Positions 5,572 to 6,159 of a stretch of 6,159 nucleotides of DNA are shown here, in pieces. The translations under genes and the position numbers were made by a program. How positions within the stretch are numbered: position 1 is the stretch's first letter; every line of letters starts with the position of its first letter. The DNA is from Peptococcaceae bacterium. Its GTDB lineage: Bacteria > Bacillota > DSM-12270 > Thermacetogeniales > Thermacetogeniaceae. The stretch is taken from assembly GCA_003132605.1 (NCBI GenBank), contig PKYJ01000043.1, positions 1 through 6,159 on the forward strand, read 5' to 3'. The notes under the pieces are model-generated. The model did not search any database, was not told the DNA's origin, and saw nothing but the letters and a program-made list of their open reading frames with translations.

Positions 5572-5578
5572 AAGGAGG
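5572..5578 (+). promoter_or_regulatory. dnaN Shine-Dalgarno sequence with long spacing
   Basis: AAGGAGG is a perfect ribosome binding sequence but lies 14 nt before the dnaN ATG, longer than the usual 5-10 nt. There is no ATG, GTG or TTG in any frame between the two, so the start itself is not in doubt. Confidence 0.75.
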
Positions 5579-5592
5579 CGCCAAAACACCTA

Positions 5593-6159
5593 ATGAAGAT
5601 TCATTGCTCCAAAGCAGTTCTCGTTAATGCTCTTTCAGCCCTCAGCCGGATCATCCCCACCCGGGCTGCTCATCCCGTTCTCAGCGGCTTTATGATTTTT
5701 ACCAAGGATGATACTCTGTTGCTCCAAGCCACAGATCTAGAACTGAGCCTGACTATAACTGTTCCTGCCGAGGTAGAGAGTGAGGGCTGTACTGTGGTCA
5801 CCGGGCGTCACCTGACAGAGTTGATCCGCCGGTTGCCTGACGGTAATTTGACGATACAATTACTAGAGGACACCCAGCAGTTGGAAATACTGTATGGACA
5901 AGCCTCGGTGCATATCAACACCTGGGCGGTAGCTGATTTTCCGGCCCTGCCGTCGCTGCCGGAACAGAACAAGATCGTCATGGAAGGCGCCAAATGGAAG
6001 CGTATACTCAGAAAGATCACCGTTGCAGCAGCTCCCCAGGAGGTGCGTCCCAATTACGCCGGGGTTTACATCCAGCTCCAGTCCGGACAATTGAAGTTGA
6101 CTGCCACCGATACCTACCGCCTGGCAGTTCTCTCTCTACCTTATCAGGAAGAGATCCCC
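5593..6159 (+). CDS. dnaN: DNA polymerase III beta subunit (sliding clamp), 3'-truncated by the window edge
   Basis: DnaN forms the dimeric ring that tethers DNA polymerase III and other partners to DNA. Only the first 189 codons are present, about half of the usual length of roughly 365; the frame stays open to the last base. The start MKIHCSKAVLVNALSALSRI is typical of the first clamp domain. It is followed by LQATDLELSL (44-53), LIRRLPDGNL (77-86) and the WAVADFPALP stretch (111-120) that closes domain 1. Domain 2 begins near 128 and includes RPNYAGVYI (152-160) and LTATDTYRLAVL (169-180), equivalent to the familiar ATDGHRLA block. It follows dnaA in the same orientation after the origin spacer, the standard order. 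The ATG at 5593 is the only plausible start. Confidence 0.97.
   Translation, partial: MKIHCSKAVLVNALSALSRIIPTRAAHPVLSGFMIFTKDDTLLLQATDLELSLTITVPAEVESEGCTVVTGRHLTELIRRLPDGNLTIQLLEDTQQLEILYGQASVHINTWAVADFPALPSLPEQNKIVMEGAKWKRILRKITVAAAPQEVRPNYAGVYIQLQSGQLKLTATDTYRLAVLSLPYQEEIP

Larger units (their letters stand above)
5400..5572. other. putative oriC: DnaA boxes and DNA unwinding element between dnaA and dnaN
   Basis: This spacer contains a perfect DnaA box (5439-5447), a one-mismatch box (5495-5503), a degenerate box-like TGTTCCACA (5416-5424), an AT-rich inverted repeat AGATTATAAATCT (5462-5474), a GC cluster (5509-5516) and a long AT-rich stretch to 5572. Together with the boxes upstream of dnaA it forms the bipartite layout known from Bacillus subtilis, where unwinding occurs on the dnaN side. 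Assignment rests on motif layout only. Confidence 0.75.

Overview
This window is the chromosomal replication-origin (oriC) region of a low-to-moderate-GC Firmicute, most likely a member of class Clostridia of the Peptococcaceae type. The evidence is the classic order mnmE, jag, yidC, yidD, rnpA, rpmH reading leftward, then dnaA and dnaN reading rightward. Other support comes from purine-rich AGGAGG-type ribosome binding sites, a YidC reduced to the five-helix core without a large periplasmic domain, and a full-length Jag/KhpB protein. Placement below class level is inference from the look of the proteins and could not be checked.

Left arm (1-3832, minus strand). An apparent operon starts at a near-perfect sigma-A promoter (3893-3920). 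It encodes ribosomal protein L34 (rpmH), the RNase P protein (rnpA), the YidD membrane-insertion factor, the YidC/SpoIIIJ insertase, the Jag RNA-binding protein and the tRNA-modifying GTPase MnmE. Coupling is tight: rnpA and yidD share a TGATG junction, and yidC and jag share an ATGA junction. Two leaders are longer. The 115-nt yidD-yidC gap holds a strong Shine-Dalgarno sequence placed unusually far from the yidC TTG start. The 134-nt jag-mnmE gap holds a perfect 16-bp hairpin. After mnmE, 1-162 has no gene that I can see and contains a second perfect 16-bp inverted repeat.

Origin. The origin appears bipartite, with DnaA boxes on both sides of dnaA. Three clustered boxes (4020-4063) sit just upstream of the dnaA start and could serve both autoregulation and origin architecture. 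The dnaA-dnaN spacer (5393-5592) holds a perfect box, a one-mismatch box, a GC-rich cluster and then an AT-rich stretch. In that stretch, consecutive trinucleotides fit the DnaA-trio pattern described for Bacillus subtilis, making it the best candidate for the unwinding site.

Right arm (4079-6159, plus strand). It carries complete dnaA and the first 189 codons of dnaN (beta sliding clamp), which is cut by the window edge. Both arms are transcribed away from the origin, co-directional with replication forks leaving it.

This is a conserved housekeeping region. I see no mobile element, CRISPR array, rRNA or tRNA gene, and no undescribed multi-gene system. The points most worth a second look are regulatory: the DnaA-trio element, the hairpin that may bridge the yidC ribosome binding site to its start, the unusually long dnaN Shine-Dalgarno spacing, and the two hairpins flanking mnmE.
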